The notes: generated from the letters alone by a model not told the origin. Counted from the stretch's first letter, positions 6,627 through 16,479 are shown. The stretch is DNA of 37,578 nucleotides from JBNKFQ01 sp050289385 (GCA_050289385.1 JBNKFQ010000035.1:1-37578); one strand, 5' to 3'. Made by a program: numbers and translations.

Positions 6627-7523
6627 TCAGCCAGTCTTTGGTATTTTCTCGACACTTTCACGCAAGATGATGGCCTGTCCGGATACACAAGCTTCAATAA
6701 TTTTTTGATTTTTGAGCAGAATCCCGGATGTTATTTGGCTCGGCTTTTTCATGGCGTAACCCTGGCGAATTTGAAATTGCTGCCAGCCATCGGGCATTTC
6801 GTTATATTTTGCCAAATAGGCTCCAAGAGCACAGGCGGCAACTCCGGTTGCCGGGTCTTCATTGTATCCTGCCCGTCTGGGGAATTGTCGTGCCGAGTAA
6901 ATGCCTGATTCGGTAGAAAAAGGATAAAGCCCGGTGGTTTCATATTTGTCACAGAGACCCCAAAGCGCTTCGAAGTCTGGCTCCAGTTCATCAAGTATTT
7001 TTTCACTTGCGAGTGGTACGATGAGTTTATATCTGGAGGTTGAAACAGATTGTATTGGCCCGGAAACCATATTAAACGCGCTGGAAGATAAACGAAGAAC
7101 AGAAGCTACTTCATCAATAGATGGATTATTTTGTGCAAATTTTGGAGGAAACTGATAAACCGTCACTAGCAGATCATTTTCATCCCCTTGCCATTCCACC
7201 GAAATGGGACCGAGGGCAGTGTCGATTTTAACGGGAGAAGTTGTTATTCGTTCCTGTTGTGCAAGCACTGTTATCGCAGCAATCGTTCCGTGTATGCACA
7301 TTTCCATTTCGTATTGGGGCACAAAATAACGCAAGGAGCAGACCGATTCGGTGCTTTCGGGTTGGCCAATAACAATGGTTTCGGCACCAAACTGTTTTGC
7401 AAGGGCACAACCCTGTTGCGAATTTATATCGTTGCCATCCACAATGACCGGGCACGGATTGCCTCCGTCGGGGCCATCGGGAAAAACAGTGGTATGTACC
7501 ACTACTTTGCTATTGTGATTCAT
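6627..7523 (-). CDS. PhzF family phenazine-biosynthesis-like isomerase
   Basis: The protein (298 residues from ATG at 7523; a 7-residue longer start at 7544 is possible) shows the PhzF/diaminopimelate-epimerase-like fold. It has an N-terminal NPCPVIVDG segment, MCIHGTIAA in the first half and EDPATGVAACALGAYL in the second, which are family signatures. I prefer ATG 7523 because GGGGATAAG precedes it and the longer version adds a non-conserved MPAPGDK. Members isomerise or epimerise small molecules; most, like this one, are not in phenazine clusters and have unknown substrates. It is followed by the GNAT gene. Confidence 0.87.
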   Translation of the reverse strand: MNHNSKVVVHTTVFPDGPDGGNPCPVIVDGNDINSQQGCALAKQFGAETIVIGQPESTESVCSLRYFVPQYEMEMCIHGTIAAITVLAQQERITTSPVKIDTALGPISVEWQGDENDLLVTVYQFPPKFAQNNPSIDEVASVLRLSSSAFNMVSGPIQSVSTSRYKLIVPLASEKILDELEPDFEALWGLCDKYETTGLYPFSTESGIYSARQFPRRAGYNEDPATGVAACALGAYLAKYNEMPDGWQQFQIRQGYAMKKPSQITSGILLKNQKIIEACVSGQAIILRESVEKIPKTG

Positions 7524-7668
7524 CTTATCCCCGGGTGCAGGCATAGAATCAAATGATGCTACCTGTTATTGACAGTCAGTGTTATACCAAAACCGACAAG
7601 CAGATACCGACAGGCAAGCAGAAAAGCTGATTTTCTCTTTGAAGCCTTCTGTCTGCAAGAAATAAATG

Positions 7669-9480
7669 CTACTGCGGTTCAATCTCCACCAGTACTTCCC
7701 CTGGCGTTACCCGATCACCTTTGCCCACGAATATACCTGTAACGACACCGTCGATAGTTGCCTGCACTTCCGCTTCCATTTTCATGGCTTCTGTAACCAG
7801 TACCGGCTGCCCGGCCTTGACCTGGTCGCCCTCTTTTACCAGTACCGCCACAATATTGCCGGGTATGCTGGTAGTCACATGGCCTTCGGCGCTTGCCTGC
7901 TTGCGCCCGCTTGCGCTTTCCGGTTGGTATTCATTGAGGGGCTCGAATACGACCTCTTCCGGCATGCCATCCATGGTGAGGTAGAAGTGGCGTTTGCCGG
8001 TTTTTTTGACGCCCACGCCGGTAATCGCCACCTGATAGCGTTCGCCGTGTACGTCGATGACAAATTCCGTGGGTGTCCCCTCGTCTGCACCTGCTTTATG
8101 GCTGTCGGTAACCGGTTGCAAGACTTCTGGCACCAGCGTGCCACCAGCGCGTTGCTCCAGGAAGGTTTTGCCGATGTCGGGAAACATGGCATAGGTGAGC
8201 ACGTCTTCTTCGCTTTCGGCGAGGTCGCCAATTTCAGCGCGCAACTTGTCCAGCTCCGGCGGCAGCAGATCGGCGGGTCGCACATCCACCACCTCTTCCT
8301 TGCCGACCGCGCGTTGTCGCAAATCTTCATTCACCGGGGCCGGAGCCGCGCCGTAGTGGCCCAGCAAATAGCGTTTCACTTCGTTGGTGATGGTTTTGTA
8401 GCGACCGTCGGCGAGCACATTAACCACTGCCTGGGTACCGACGATTTGCGACGTCGGAGTAACCAGCGGCGGATAACCCAGGTCTGCCCTCACTTTGGGG
8501 ATTTCTGCAAACACTTCGTCGATGCGGTTGAGAGCGCCCTGTTCTCTGAGCTGGTTGGCCAGATTGGACATCATGCCGCCGGGCACCTGGTTTATTTGTA
8601 CTGCAATGTCTTCACGGGTGTAGTCGCTTTCAAACTGGTGATATTTTTTACGCACCTCGCGAAAATAGTCTGCGATTTCCGTTAGCAGAACCAGGTCCAG
8701 CTCGGGGTCTCGCTCGCTGCCTTTCAGTGCAGCGACCATTGTTTCGGTGGCGGGATGGCTGGTGCCACCGGCAAATGCAGAGATAGCGGTATCAATGTGG
8801 TCGACGCCATTGTCAATGGCTCGCTGCATGCACAGGGGTGCCAGCCCGGAGGTTGAATGGCTGTGCAAAAACAGGGGTAATTTGACGGCAGTCTTCAGGG
8901 CTTTTACCAGTTGAGCGGTACCTTCCGGTGTCAACAATCCCGCCATATCCTTGATGGCAATGGAATCGCAGCCCATTGCTGACAGGGCTTTGGCTTGTTC
9001 GACAAAGGTTTCGGGGTTGTGTACCGGGCTGGTGGTGTAACAGAGCGTGCCTTGCGCGTGCTTGCCAGCGTGTTTCACTGCCTTGATGGACGTTTCCAGA
9101 TTGCGCAGATCATTCATCGCGTCGAAAACGCGAAACACATCAATACCATTTTCCGCCGCCTTGTGAACGAAGGCAGTAACCACATCGTCTGCGTAGTGTC
9201 TGTAGCCCAGCAGGTTCTGGCCACGCAGCAGCATCTGCAGACGAGTGTTGGGCAGGGCCTGGCGCAGTGAGCGCAAGCGCTCCCATGGGTCTTCTTTGAG
9301 AAAACGCACGCAGGCATCAAAAGTGGCGCCACCCCACACTTCCAGCGACCAGAATCCAGCCTGATCCAGCTTGTCGCAGACTGGCAGCATATCTTCGGTA
9401 CGCATCCGCGTGGCGATAAGGGACTGGTGTCCGTCTCTGAGTACAACATCGGTGATCTTTACGGCATTCTTTTTGCTCAT
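7669..9480 (-). CDS. pycB: Pyruvate carboxylase subunit B (carboxyltransferase plus biotin carrier; OadA-like)
   Basis: The 603-residue protein begins with the HMGL-like carboxyltransferase domain (DVVLRDGHQSLIATRMRT near residue 12). It continues with the conserved PYC/OADA domain (about 300-480) and ends with a biotinyl domain whose AMKMEAE motif puts the biotinylated Lys at about 567. It moves the carboxyl group from biotin to pyruvate, giving oxaloacetate. Oxaloacetate decarboxylase uses the same alpha subunit, but no oadB or oadG gene is nearby and the biotin carboxylase gene lies 16 bp upstream, so two-subunit pyruvate carboxylase is the better call. GGAG precedes ATG 9480. Confidence 0.93.
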   Translation of the reverse strand: MSKKNAVKITDVVLRDGHQSLIATRMRTEDMLPVCDKLDQAGFWSLEVWGGATFDACVRFLKEDPWERLRSLRQALPNTRLQMLLRGQNLLGYRHYADDVVTAFVHKAAENGIDVFRVFDAMNDLRNLETSIKAVKHAGKHAQGTLCYTTSPVHNPETFVEQAKALSAMGCDSIAIKDMAGLLTPEGTAQLVKALKTAVKLPLFLHSHSTSGLAPLCMQRAIDNGVDHIDTAISAFAGGTSHPATETMVAALKGSERDPELDLVLLTEIADYFREVRKKYHQFESDYTREDIAVQINQVPGGMMSNLANQLREQGALNRIDEVFAEIPKVRADLGYPPLVTPTSQIVGTQAVVNVLADGRYKTITNEVKRYLLGHYGAAPAPVNEDLRQRAVGKEEVVDVRPADLLPPELDKLRAEIGDLAESEEDVLTYAMFPDIGKTFLEQRAGGTLVPEVLQPVTDSHKAGADEGTPTEFVIDVHGERYQVAITGVGVKKTGKRHFYLTMDGMPEEVVFEPLNEYQPESASGRKQASAEGHVTTSIPGNIVAVLVKEGDQVKAGQPVLVTEAMKMEAEVQATIDGVVTGIFVGKGDRVTPGEVLVEIEPQ

Positions 9481-9496
9481 CAGTGGACTCCGTCAG

Positions 9497-10912
9497 TTAC
9501 AGGCCAGCGTAGGCGGCGATAGCGGCAGCGATCGCCAGGGCGACCTCTTCAGGGCGGCTTTTTTCCGAATACTGCAGCAGCTCCGGATGCTGGTCGACAA
9601 AGCCGGTGTCGAAATTGCCCTGACGGAACGTATCGTGCTGCAGTATTTGCTGGTAGTAGGGTGCGGTGGTTTTTACACCTTGTACTCGCATATCGTTAAG
9701 GGCGCGAACCGCCCGATTTAATGTCTCTTCCCAGTGCAGACCCCAAACAATGAGCTTCAGACACATGGAGTCAAAATACGGGGGGATGTCATAACCGGTG
9801 TATATGGCCGTGTCGACTCGTACGCCGGGTCCGCCTGGTGCGTAATAGCGGCTGATGCGGCCAAAGCTGGGTAAAAAGCTGTTTTTGGGGTCTTCGGCAT
9901 TGATGCGCAACTGCAGGGCATAGCCCCGATAACCAATATCCTGCTGTCTGTATCCAAGTGGCAGTCCCGCAGCGATACGAATCTGCTCGCGGACAATGTC
10001 GACACCGGTAATCTGTTCGGTGATGGTGTGTTCCACCTGAACACGAGTGTTCATTTCCATAAAGTAGACTTGCTGTTTATCAAGCAAAAACTCTACCGTG
10101 CCGGCATTTTCGTAGCCCACAGATTCGGCGGCAGTCACCGCCAGTTCACCTATGTAGGCGCGCTGCTCGGGAGTAAGCTGGGGCGAAGGGGCAATCTCGA
10201 TCAGCTTCTGATTGCGACGCTGGATTGAGCAGTCGCGTTCAAACAGGTGAATGGTATTGCCGTGGCTGTCTGCCAACACCTGCACCTCGATGTGGCGCGG
10301 GTTGACGATGCACTTTTCCATAAATACATCGGCACTGCCGAAAGCCTTGGTGGCCTCCGAGATTACTCTTTCGTAGTTGAGTGCAAGCTCCTTCGCATTG
10401 TCGCAGCGGCGAATACCGCGGCCGCCACCCCCGGAGGTGGCTTTGAGCATCACCGGATATCCAATGCGTTGTGCTTCGCTATGGGCCTCTTCCAGGCTGA
10501 CCAGATTACCCTCTGACCCCGGTGTAACCGGCACGCCCGCAGCGATCATGGCCTGCCGTGCCGCGGTTTTATCTCCCATGCAGTGTATGACCTCAGCCGA
10601 GGGGCCAATAAAGCGAATGCCACGCTGGGCGCAGATCTCGGCCAGTTCAGGATTTTCTGACAGAAAGCCGTAGCCAGGATGAAGGGCATCACAGCCGGTT
10701 TGTACTGCCAGATTAACAATACGGTGGGGGTTGAGGTATCCGGCCAGGGGGTCTTCGCCGACACTGTGGGCCTCGTCGGCGCGCTTTACATGCAGGGCGT
10801 AGCGGTCGGGTTCCGTGTATATGGCTACCGAGCGAATGCCCATCTCTGCACAGGCGCGCTCGATACGGACGGCGATTTCGCCACGGTTGGCAATCAGTAT
10901 TTTCTTGATCAT
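9497..10912 (-). CDS. pycA: Pyruvate carboxylase subunit A (biotin carboxylase)
   Basis: This is an ATP-grasp biotin carboxylase of about 471 residues starting MIKKILIANRGEIAVRI. It has the glycine-rich loop GGGGRGIRRC and the catalytic EMNTRVQVEHTITEQITG segment. It carboxylates the biotin carried by the adjacent subunit B using ATP and bicarbonate. A GTG two codons upstream (10918) is an alternative start; homologs begin at the MIKKIL position. Order and spacing match the Pseudomonas-type pycR-pycA-pycB locus, where this enzyme refills the TCA cycle. AccC of acetyl-CoA carboxylase is the main alternative; context argues against it. Confidence 0.92.
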   Translation of the reverse strand: MIKKILIANRGEIAVRIERACAEMGIRSVAIYTEPDRYALHVKRADEAHSVGEDPLAGYLNPHRIVNLAVQTGCDALHPGYGFLSENPELAEICAQRGIRFIGPSAEVIHCMGDKTAARQAMIAAGVPVTPGSEGNLVSLEEAHSEAQRIGYPVMLKATSGGGGRGIRRCDNAKELALNYERVISEATKAFGSADVFMEKCIVNPRHIEVQVLADSHGNTIHLFERDCSIQRRNQKLIEIAPSPQLTPEQRAYIGELAVTAAESVGYENAGTVEFLLDKQQVYFMEMNTRVQVEHTITEQITGVDIVREQIRIAAGLPLGYRQQDIGYRGYALQLRINAEDPKNSFLPSFGRISRYYAPGGPGVRVDTAIYTGYDIPPYFDSMCLKLIVWGLHWEETLNRAVRALNDMRVQGVKTTAPYYQQILQHDTFRQGNFDTGFVDQHPELLQYSEKSRPEEVALAIAAAIAAYAGL

Positions 10913-11010
10913 CCCCACCTACTCTTCGCAAGGGTAAGAGAACGGACCCTATAGGAAGCTACCAGAAAATAAAAATTGATATTACTGCAAACAGGTATAT
11001 AAAATTACTT
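10913..11010. promoter_or_regulatory. Divergent promoter region between pycA and pycR
   Basis: This AT-rich 98-bp spacer separates the divergent carboxylase operon and the LysR gene, the usual place for LysR binding. I see AT-rich stretches (AAAATAAAAATTGATATTAC) but no single clear T-N11-A dyad that I would call the operator. Confidence 0.5.
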
Positions 11011-11925
11011 ATGCCTGCAAAACCGTCGTACCTTCACAGACTTACTTTGCGGCAGATCGAGATTTTTCAGGCGGTCTGTCGGTTGCGCAGTTACTCTCAG
11101 GCGGCGGAGGAGCTTGCGCTGACTCAGCCGGCGGTCAGTGCCCAGGTCAAACTGCTGGAAAACCTGGTGGGTGAGCCCCTGCTGGATTATGTCGGCAAAC
11201 GTTTGTACCTCACCCCCGCTGGTGAAGCTGTGGAAAAAGCGGCGGGGGATTTACAGCACCGGCTGATCACGCTGGAAATGGAACTGGCCGAACTGCAGGG
11301 AGTAATACAGGGCGTTTTGTCACTGACCATTGAAACCAGCGCCCAATATTTTCTGCCCGCCTTGCTTGCCGCCTTCAACGATCGTCATCCAAAGGTGGAC
11401 GTGCAATTGCATGTTGTCAACCGTGCTGAAGGGTTGCGGCGTATGGCCAAAAATCAGGACGACTTGATCATTACCAGCTTGATACCTGGTGGCCGCTCCT
11501 TTTTATTTCTGCCGTTTCGAGAGAATAAACTGATCGCCGTTTCCAGGCCTGACAATCGTCTTGCCGAAAGTGCCACTGTCGGGTTATTACAACTGGCGGA
11601 AGAAAAACTGCTGGTGCGAGAATCCGGTTCTGGAACGCGCCAGGCCTTTGAGCAGCATTGTCTTGAGCAGGGCGTGCGCTTTCCTTTCGTTCAACAGCTG
11701 GGATCGCTGGAGGCGATTAAAGCGGGTGTTCTTGCCGGTTTGGGCATCGCCGTACTTCCGTTCGAAGTGTGCCGTTCGGAGTTGGCGTCTCATCAATTGG
11801 TCGAGCTTCCGGTAGACCATTTTCCGTTGCGCCGTTCCTGGTGTGTAGCTTATGCCAGGGGCAAACACCTGACGCCAGTGGCACAGCGTTTTTTGAGTTT
11901 TTTAACAAGTACTCCTTCAGGGTAA
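11011..11925 (+). CDS. pycR: LysR-type transcriptional regulator of pyruvate carboxylase (PycR-like)
   Basis: The 304-residue protein has the LysR winged helix-turn-helix at the N-terminus (LTLRQIEIFQAVCRL, then SYSQAAEELALTQPAVSAQV at about residues 29-48). A periplasmic-binding-like effector domain follows (about 90-300). It is divergent from pycA with a 98-bp spacer, matching the pycR arrangement known in Pseudomonas. The role as pycAB activator is inferred from that synteny; the effector is unknown. Confidence 0.88.
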   Translation: MPAKPSYLHRLTLRQIEIFQAVCRLRSYSQAAEELALTQPAVSAQVKLLENLVGEPLLDYVGKRLYLTPAGEAVEKAAGDLQHRLITLEMELAELQGVIQGVLSLTIETSAQYFLPALLAAFNDRHPKVDVQLHVVNRAEGLRRMAKNQDDLIITSLIPGGRSFLFLPFRENKLIAVSRPDNRLAESATVGLLQLAEEKLLVRESGSGTRQAFEQHCLEQGVRFPFVQQLGSLEAIKAGVLAGLGIAVLPFEVCRSELASHQLVELPVDHFPLRRSWCVAYARGKHLTPVAQRFLSFLTSTPSG

Positions 11926-12094
11926 TTTTGCCGTATTCAGCTTTGAGTCTGACTATCAAACAGATGAATCAGCTTATTCACAGAAGGGAATTGTTTTAAT
12001 TCATAGCCGGTTGCACCATTAACGGCAAATGGCGAGTTTTGGATGACCGCAATTCTGGTGAAAAAGCCAGTTCATATTTGCGCAGGCACTACAT

Positions 12095-13005
12095 ATGACA
12101 TTGCAACAACTCCTCGGAATCGAACCGCCGATTATTCAGGCACCAATGGCTGGTGTACAGGATAGTGCTCTGGCGCTGGCAGTAACCGATGCAGGGGGGC
12201 TTGGATCTCTTCCCTGTGGCGAGTTGCTTTGTTACCCTACTACGAAGAATTGGGCATTGACCCCGGGGTAATAGTCGGTAGGGCAAGTCGCGAACCATTC
12301 AGTCAATCTGCCGCCGATGTGATAAGTGAATTCAAACCCGCAGTCGTTAGCTTCCATTTTGGTTTGCCCGAGTCTGCTTTACTTTCTCGCGTGCGCGCAT
12401 CGGGATCAAAAATCCTTGCTACAGCGACAACTGTCGAAGAAGCTATATGGCTTGAAGAGCGAAGTGTTGATGCCATTGTTGCGCAAGGGCTGGAAGCAGG
12501 TGGTCATCGTGGAATGTTTTTATCGGACGATATAAATACACAAGTCGGAACCATGGCGCTCCTTCCCCAAATAGTGGGCGCTGTACGCGTTCCGGTTATC
12601 GCTGCCGGGGGTATCGCCCATGCCCGGGGCGTTAGGGCGGCGATGGGGTTGGGTGCTGCCGGTGTTCAGATTGGTACGGCCTATATGCTTTGTACCGAAG
12701 CCGCAACCAGTGCTGTACATCGCGCCGCGCTGAAGAGCGCCGACGCTTGCCACACTGCCCTAACCAATCTGTTTAGCGGTCGGCCCGCGCGCGGTATTGT
12801 AAACCGTATTATCCGTGAACTTGGCCCAATAAGTGCGTCGGTGCCAGCCTTTCCTTTGGCTTCTGCCGCGGTTGCCCCTTTGCGCGCCAAAGCGGAGAGT
12901 AAGGGCAGCGGCAATTTTTCGCCGTTGTGGGCGGGTCAGAATGTCGCTGGGTGCCGGGAAGTATCAGCGGCTGAATTGACTCGGGAGCTGGCTGCAAATC
13001 TGTAG
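12095..13005 (+). pseudogene. Nitronate monooxygenase (2-nitropropane dioxygenase family), broken by internal deletion and frameshift
   Basis: The first frame (ATG 12095) encodes the family N-terminus: PPIIQAPMAGVQDSALALAV, then AGGLGSLPC, and stops at 12269-12271. Homology resumes in another frame at about 12217 (WRVALLPYYEELGIDPG) and runs to 13005 with conserved AVVSFHFGLP, AQGLEAGGHRG, IAAGGIA and GVQIGTAYM. The segment normally between GSLPC and the PYYEELGID block, some 35-40 residues with the N-V-N-F-F motif, is missing and the junction is out of frame. The missing part helps bind FMN, so neither fragment should be active. The intact C-terminal frame suggests a recent event. Confidence 0.88.
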
Positions 13006-13030
13006 AGGCCAAGCTTGCTTACGTCGCAGC

Positions 13031-14398
13031 TCAACCACTGACAAAATCCTTTCTGTCGAGGCCGTGTTTTTTCATGCGGTCGTAAAGTGTTTTTCTTGGT
13101 AAGCCCAGGGTGACCATAACATCTTTAATTCTGCCATTGTGTTTTTGCAGTGCGTTGGCAATAAGCGCTCGCTCGTAGCTGTCCATACTTTCTTGTAGCG
13201 TGCTGTGGCAATCCAGATTCTGTAGATTGGAGTCGATGATGGTGCTGTTGTCGAAGGCAGTGTCGCCAAGCAGAACATAGCGTTCGGCCTGGTTTTTCAA
13301 TTCCCGTACATTTCCCGGCCAATTGTGTTGCAGCATGCTTGTCATTTGTTCCTGACTGACGGGTATCAATTCTCGCTGGTGGCGCGCTGATGCTTCTCGA
13401 GCGAAGTGCAAAAACAGCAAGGAAATATCCTCTGTTCTGTCACGTAAAGGCGGTACCGGTATGGTAACCAGATTGAGACGGTAAAACAGATCAGAGCGAA
13501 ACTCCTGCCGGTTGCTCATATCAAGCAAATCGCTTTTGGTTGCGGCAATTACTCTTATATCGAGTGGCACCAGTTCATTGCTGCCAAGACGTACGATGGC
13601 ACGCTCTTCCAGAATCCGCAAAAATTTCACTTGTAACGCGAGAGGCATACTCTCAATTTCATCCAGAAAAATAGTGCCTCCATTCGCATATTCGAATTTG
13701 CCAGTACGGCGTTTGTCTGCACCTGTGAACGCACCAGCTTCATAGCCAAATAATTCACTTTCAATAATATTTTCGGGCAATGCTCCGCAGTTAATCGCTA
13801 CAAAATTTTTGTTTTGCCTGGAACTGTGGTGGTGCAAGTAGCGGGCAACCAGGTCTTTTCCTGTGCCGGTTTCTCCGTGTAGCAAAATGTCTGCAGACGT
13901 GTCTGAAACTTGATAAATGACATCGCGCAATTGTGTTATGGCTTTTGAATTGCCCAGAAGTCGAGGGCCTGGAGCAGAAAAATTATCAACTTCTGTTTTG
14001 AGTTTTTGAACCTCCAGTGTCAGCTGCCGCTTTTCCAGTGCGCGGCGCACTACATCCAGAAAATGGTCGTTGTCGAAGGGCTTTTCTATAAAATCGTAAA
14101 TGCCTCTGCGAATCGCAGAAACAGCCATAGAGATATCACCGTGCCCGGTGAGTAAAATGACAGGTATATTGTTATCCATTTTAAGCACGGTATCTGCCAG
14201 TGTGAGACCATCGGTCTTCGGCATATTAATATCGGTAATCAATACACCGGGCCAGCCACGATGCAATTTAGGCAGTACGTCTTCCGCATTCGAAAATGTT
14301 TCGACATTGTAATCCTGTAGTGTGAGTATTTGGCTGACAAATCCTCGTATATGACGCTCGTCGTCGACAAAATATACAGTATTAACTTGTGTATCCAT
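13031..14398 (-). CDS. dctD: Sigma-54-dependent response regulator, DctD-like
   Basis: The 455-residue NtrC-class regulator has an N-terminal receiver (phosphoacceptor Asp56 in LITDINMP, Lys106 in EKPFDN), an AAA+ sigma-54 activation domain with Walker A GETGTGKD (175-182), sigma-54-contacting GAFTGA (222-227) and NWPGNVREL, and a C-terminal Fis-type helix-turn-helix (GRIKDVMVTLGLPRKTLYDR). All catalytic parts are intact. It is 48 bp downstream of the sensor kinase gene. The closest known type is DctD (C4-dicarboxylates), but no dicarboxylate transporter is in the window. Sigma-54 promoters in front of the neighbouring hydrolase genes suggest it controls those instead. Confidence 0.9.
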   Translation of the reverse strand: MDTQVNTVYFVDDERHIRGFVSQILTLQDYNVETFSNAEDVLPKLHRGWPGVLITDINMPKTDGLTLADTVLKMDNNIPVILLTGHGDISMAVSAIRRGIYDFIEKPFDNDHFLDVVRRALEKRQLTLEVQKLKTEVDNFSAPGPRLLGNSKAITQLRDVIYQVSDTSADILLHGETGTGKDLVARYLHHHSSRQNKNFVAINCGALPENIIESELFGYEAGAFTGADKRRTGKFEYANGGTIFLDEIESMPLALQVKFLRILEERAIVRLGSNELVPLDIRVIAATKSDLLDMSNRQEFRSDLFYRLNLVTIPVPPLRDRTEDISLLFLHFAREASARHQRELIPVSQEQMTSMLQHNWPGNVRELKNQAERYVLLGDTAFDNSTIIDSNLQNLDCHSTLQESMDSYERALIANALQKHNGRIKDVMVTLGLPRKTLYDRMKKHGLDRKDFVSG

Positions 14399-14446
14399 TA
14401 TCCTGGTCTCTTGGCCGGGCCTGTTAACAAGCCCTAAAACAAATAT

Positions 14447-16273
14447 TTATACATTAATCGCAGGCAATTTAATGCAAAAAACTGCACCACCATCAGGATG
14501 GTTGTGCGCGGTCAGGGTGCCTTGCATCGAATCAATGATACCCCGGGATATTGACAGGCCGAGGCCCAATCCATGACTTTCATCCTTGGTCGTAAAAAAC
14601 GGCCGAAAAATCTGGTCTATATCATCACCTGGTATACCGGGGCCGCTGTCCTGAATTTCGATGACCACCGTATCCTGAAGTCGTTGGCCAATGATATTGA
14701 GTCGTTTTTCTCTGGTTTGGTTCATGGCGTGCATGGCATTGGTGAAGATATTAACAAATACCTGCTCCAGCCTGACAAGTTCACCCATGACAACCAGTGG
14801 ATCCTCGGGAAAAGAAAGTTGATACTCTATTGCTGCTACGGAAAACGGATTTTTCATGATGCGTAGTGCAGCATTCAGGGCTTCAAGCGGATACATGGGC
14901 ATTGGTCGCCCAGAGCTTTTACGAGTAAAGGTTTTGAATTGCCCTACGATATTTTTCATATGGCTGGTTAGCGCGGCAATTTCTTCAAGATTGCTTCGCA
15001 CCAGATCCGGTTTTTCTGCTGCCAATATAGACAAGGTAGACTGTGTGTAGCCGGTCAACGCGGTGAGAGGTTGGTTGAGCTCGTGGTTGATGCTGGCCGA
15101 CAGATTGCCAATCAGGGCAAGTTTGCTGGCTTGTATCAGTTCATCCTGGGTTTGTTTCAGTTGCCGGAGGGCGGACTCTTTTTTGTCGATCTCGGTAAGT
15201 AGCCGCTGGTTGGTCTCGGTGATGTCCCTGGTGCGATCCTTAACCTGAGATTCGAGCTTTCCCCTTGCTTGTTTAAGCAGTTTTATTGTATTGCTACGTT
15301 TTGCCAGATAGAGCAAAATCATAGCCACCAACAAGTAACAGGAAATGGTGGTTACCAGAACCATATTTCGATGACTGGTAAGTGCATGCAAGTCAACAAA
15401 AACCATCGCTCTCCATGTTGCATCAGGGCCGGGTTGAATTCGCACCAGGTATGGTATTTTTACATCTGCTTCGTTTGGAACAGTTAATTGCTGAAATTTT
15501 TGTTTATTGAGAAAGTTGGGCAATCTTTCATTTTTTGCTCCCAGGTTCTTAATCGGGTGTCCGGCGTATTGATTGCTTGTGTCCAGCATATGACGTTGTT
15601 CTTCATTAAGTGAAAAAAGAGAATGTAAACGCCACTGTCGTTCGGTGGACAAAAAAATTATGTTTTTATCGTCGGCAATTGCATATTTGACATCGCCACC
15701 CGTAACGGCAGCAGACCAGTTACTTTCCAGTTGATCAACTCTGACCTTGACAACAACTACGCCCAAAATAGTTTGTTCATCTTTAATCGGATAAGATAGA
15801 TAATATCCGCGCTTGGCAGAGGCTGTTCCCAAACCAAAACTCCATGCAAGCTTGCCTTTCATTGCCTCCTTGAAATATGGACGAAAAGAAAGGTCCCTGC
15901 CAATAAAGGTAATCCGTTCCCGCCAATTACTGGCGGCGATGGTTAAGCCGCTTTCGTTGACCAGATAAATGTCTGACGCATCGGTAATAATTTTTAATTC
16001 TTCGAGATAAGCATCCACTTCTTTTTGGATGTCCACGTTACCGGGATCCCGCAGGCGCGATACCAGCAAATCGTTATTTGATAATGTTGCTGGTATTCGT
16101 TCGAAATTACGCAGGGAGCTTTCAATAAAACCCATGAAATTGTTAAGTTGAAAGGTAGCTCGTTGCTGCAGGTGTTTGTACCCCTGGTGAGTTCCCAGTT
16201 GATAGGCGCAAAAGGTGACAATCAGCAACCCGGCTGCCGCTGCTACCCACAGTCTTTGGGTGGAATACCGCAT
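14447..16273 (-). CDS. dctB: Sensor histidine kinase, DctB-like
   Basis: The kinase (about 608 residues from ATG 16273) has an N-terminal membrane segment, a periplasmic double-Cache-like sensor region (about 30-290, with DASDIYLVNESGLTIAAS and FRPYFKEAMKGK) and a second membrane segment (about 300-322). Then come a coiled coil, the phosphorylation helix with NHELNQPLTALTGYT (His in NHE), and the ATPase domain (IFTNAMHAM, DSGPGIPG, GLGLGLSI). This is the DctB layout. I prefer ATG 16273 over the GTG at 16303 because the signal anchor then starts MRYSTQRLWVAAAAG. The periplasmic domain would sense the locus's inducer. Confidence 0.9.
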   Translation of the reverse strand: MRYSTQRLWVAAAAGLLIVTFCAYQLGTHQGYKHLQQRATFQLNNFMGFIESSLRNFERIPATLSNNDLLVSRLRDPGNVDIQKEVDAYLEELKIITDASDIYLVNESGLTIAASNWRERITFIGRDLSFRPYFKEAMKGKLAWSFGLGTASAKRGYYLSYPIKDEQTILGVVVVKVRVDQLESNWSAAVTGGDVKYAIADDKNIIFLSTERQWRLHSLFSLNEEQRHMLDTSNQYAGHPIKNLGAKNERLPNFLNKQKFQQLTVPNEADVKIPYLVRIQPGPDATWRAMVFVDLHALTSHRNMVLVTTISCYLLVAMILLYLAKRSNTIKLLKQARGKLESQVKDRTRDITETNQRLLTEIDKKESALRQLKQTQDELIQASKLALIGNLSASINHELNQPLTALTGYTQSTLSILAAEKPDLVRSNLEEIAALTSHMKNIVGQFKTFTRKSSGRPMPMYPLEALNAALRIMKNPFSVAAIEYQLSFPEDPLVVMGELVRLEQVFVNIFTNAMHAMNQTREKRLNIIGQRLQDTVVIEIQDSGPGIPGDDIDQIFRPFFTTKDESHGLGLGLSISRGIIDSMQGTLTAHNHPDGGAVFCIKLPAINV

Positions 16274-16304
16274 ATTTCGATTTTCACATTGCACCGAGAT
16301 CACC

Positions 16305-16338
16305 CATATTTGCCATTTTGAAAAATGAGCATATTTGC
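16305..16338. promoter_or_regulatory. Possible activator-binding site: direct repeats and dyad
   Basis: CATATTTGC occurs at 16305-16313 and again at 16330-16338, with CATATTTCG at 16271-16279. Between the two perfect copies lies the inverted repeat CATTTT-GA-AAAATG (16314-16327). It sits 30-65 bp upstream of the sigma-54 promoter in the gap next to the sensor kinase start, a reasonable place for a DctD-like enhancer or an autoregulatory site. Confidence 0.4.
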
Positions 16339-16368
16339 AACTTGCTGATTTATCTCAAAAATCTTTTT

Positions 16369-16383
16369 TGGCACCTAGATTGC
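16369..16383 (+). promoter_or_regulatory. Sigma-54 (RpoN) promoter for the hydrolase cluster
   Basis: The sequence TGGCAC-N5-TTGC matches the -24/-12 consensus at every fixed position, with GG and GC ten bases apart. It points right, towards the esterase gene 168 bp downstream, and lies between the divergent sensor gene and that gene. Such promoters need an NtrC-class activator; one is encoded next door. Confidence 0.8.
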
Positions 16384-16479
16384 TTTGGATTTATTGCCAT
16401 CGGCTAACGCATTGGTTGATAACACACATGGTCAGCTAATGCTATTGCGGATTCAATCAAATCATAACGCATTTATCCG

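Noticed and set aside
7666..8685. 339-codon open frame on the plus strand
   Set aside because: It lies wholly antisense to the pycB coding region, has no ribosome site and encodes His/Phe-rich sequence typical of a shadow frame.
13031..16303. A true C4-dicarboxylate uptake system
   Set aside because: The regulator and sensor are DctD/DctB-like, but no dctA or dctPQM transporter gene is present in the window.
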